From Bacteroides sp. (GTDB lineage Bacteria; Bacteroidota; Bacteroidia; Bacteroidales; Muribaculaceae): a stretch of 64,000 bases of DNA. The translations under genes were made by a program, and so were the position numbers. This document shows, one piece after another, positions 63,661-64,000 of the stretch. Position 1 is the stretch's first letter, and every line of letters begins with the position of its first letter. Below the pieces are notes generated by a model. It was not told the DNA's origin. It worked only from the letters and a program-made list of their open reading frames with translations, and searched no databases. The stretch is from assembly GCA_014802335.1 (NCBI GenBank), contig JAAVCL010000012.1, positions 42,929 through 106,928 of the forward strand, given 5' to 3'.

Positions 63661-63885
63661 CAATCGCAAATCGGAAATGACAACGCCGAAAGCGAAGCCC
63701 CGAGGGCGACGCGGGAAAGCGGAAATCCGAAGCAAAGAGAACATTGAAATATTGCTACGAGACAAGCAGCGAAAGTTGTTTAAGAGTACAGGGACATAAA
63801 AAAGATGTCCCGTCAATCCGAAACAAACTTTGAATTCGAGCCAAACAGACAATTTGAAAAAAAGATATATAGCAATATATAACTA

Positions 63886-64000
<115 letters not shown>

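Noticed and set aside
63652..63852. 66-codon minus-strand ORF in the rRNA leader
   Set aside because: It lies in the leader of an rRNA operon opposite a strong promoter and has no protein-like features.

Overview
The window looks like chromosomal DNA of a gut Bacteroidales bacterium, most likely Muribaculaceae (former S24-7). Supporting signs are the 16S rRNA start at the right edge, promoters of the Bacteroidetes type (TTTG, about 20 bases, TAnnTTTG), Na+-translocating NQR, class III fructose bisphosphatase, a DAHP synthase/chorismate mutase fusion, a BioG-BioC fusion, Omp28/DUF6029 proteins and a type IX sorting domain. Placement below order level is inference from the 16S fragment. I see no prophage, insertion sequence with transposase, CRISPR array or tRNA.

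Layout. 1-4326: PPIase C-terminus, OstA-like protein and MutL, closed by a terminator. 4398-10625: a porin, imelysin-like lipoprotein, di-haem oxidoreductase lipoprotein and CcsBA-type cytochrome c assembly protein, which reads as one iron/haem envelope operon. 10915-24126 (mostly minus): amylomaltase, B12-dependent ribonucleotide reductase, an anchored unknown, a T9SS cargo protein, the TlpA-DUF6029-Omp28 operon and fructose bisphosphatase. 24680-26911: DAHP synthase/chorismate mutase, two overlapping WxcM-like cupins and a 59-residue DUF4250 gene. 26904-33260 (minus): bioGC, bioF, bioA and priA. 33328-36199: two small beta-barrels, a MIP18-family Fe-S factor and lpxH. 36302-39832: a candidate small RNA, a membrane peptide, an exonuclease, bioD and glyA. 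39958-46115 (minus): nqrABCDEF with its promoter. 46407-54470 (minus): TPR protein, PstS-like lipoprotein, a small membrane protein, TonB, two ExbD and ExbB. 54986-60481: an ECF sigma factor, then FtsB-like protein, a membrane protein, CoaX, an outer-membrane barrel, LptC and a CBS/CNNM protein. 60585-62413: an AT-rich accessory patch holding an unknown lipoprotein and two tiny membrane proteins. 62431-63260: a second ECF sigma factor, 61% identical to the first. 63629-64000: promoter and start of an rRNA operon.

The most unusual content lies between genes. Several dispersed repeat families recur: a REP-like hairpin (TGTAGGGACGTGGCGTGCCA...) present as singles and inverted pairs; long imperfect palindromes about 190 bp long around the core GCATAGCGGGCTATGC; degenerate tandem units with AAACACTT and TTTTCGTAA; and islands combining TTAGGC-like runs, homopurine tracts and the motif GTCCCGAGCG. 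Other leads are a promoter-terminator unit with no ORF (36302-36421), a nested hairpin ahead of the accessory lipoprotein, and the accessory cassette itself.
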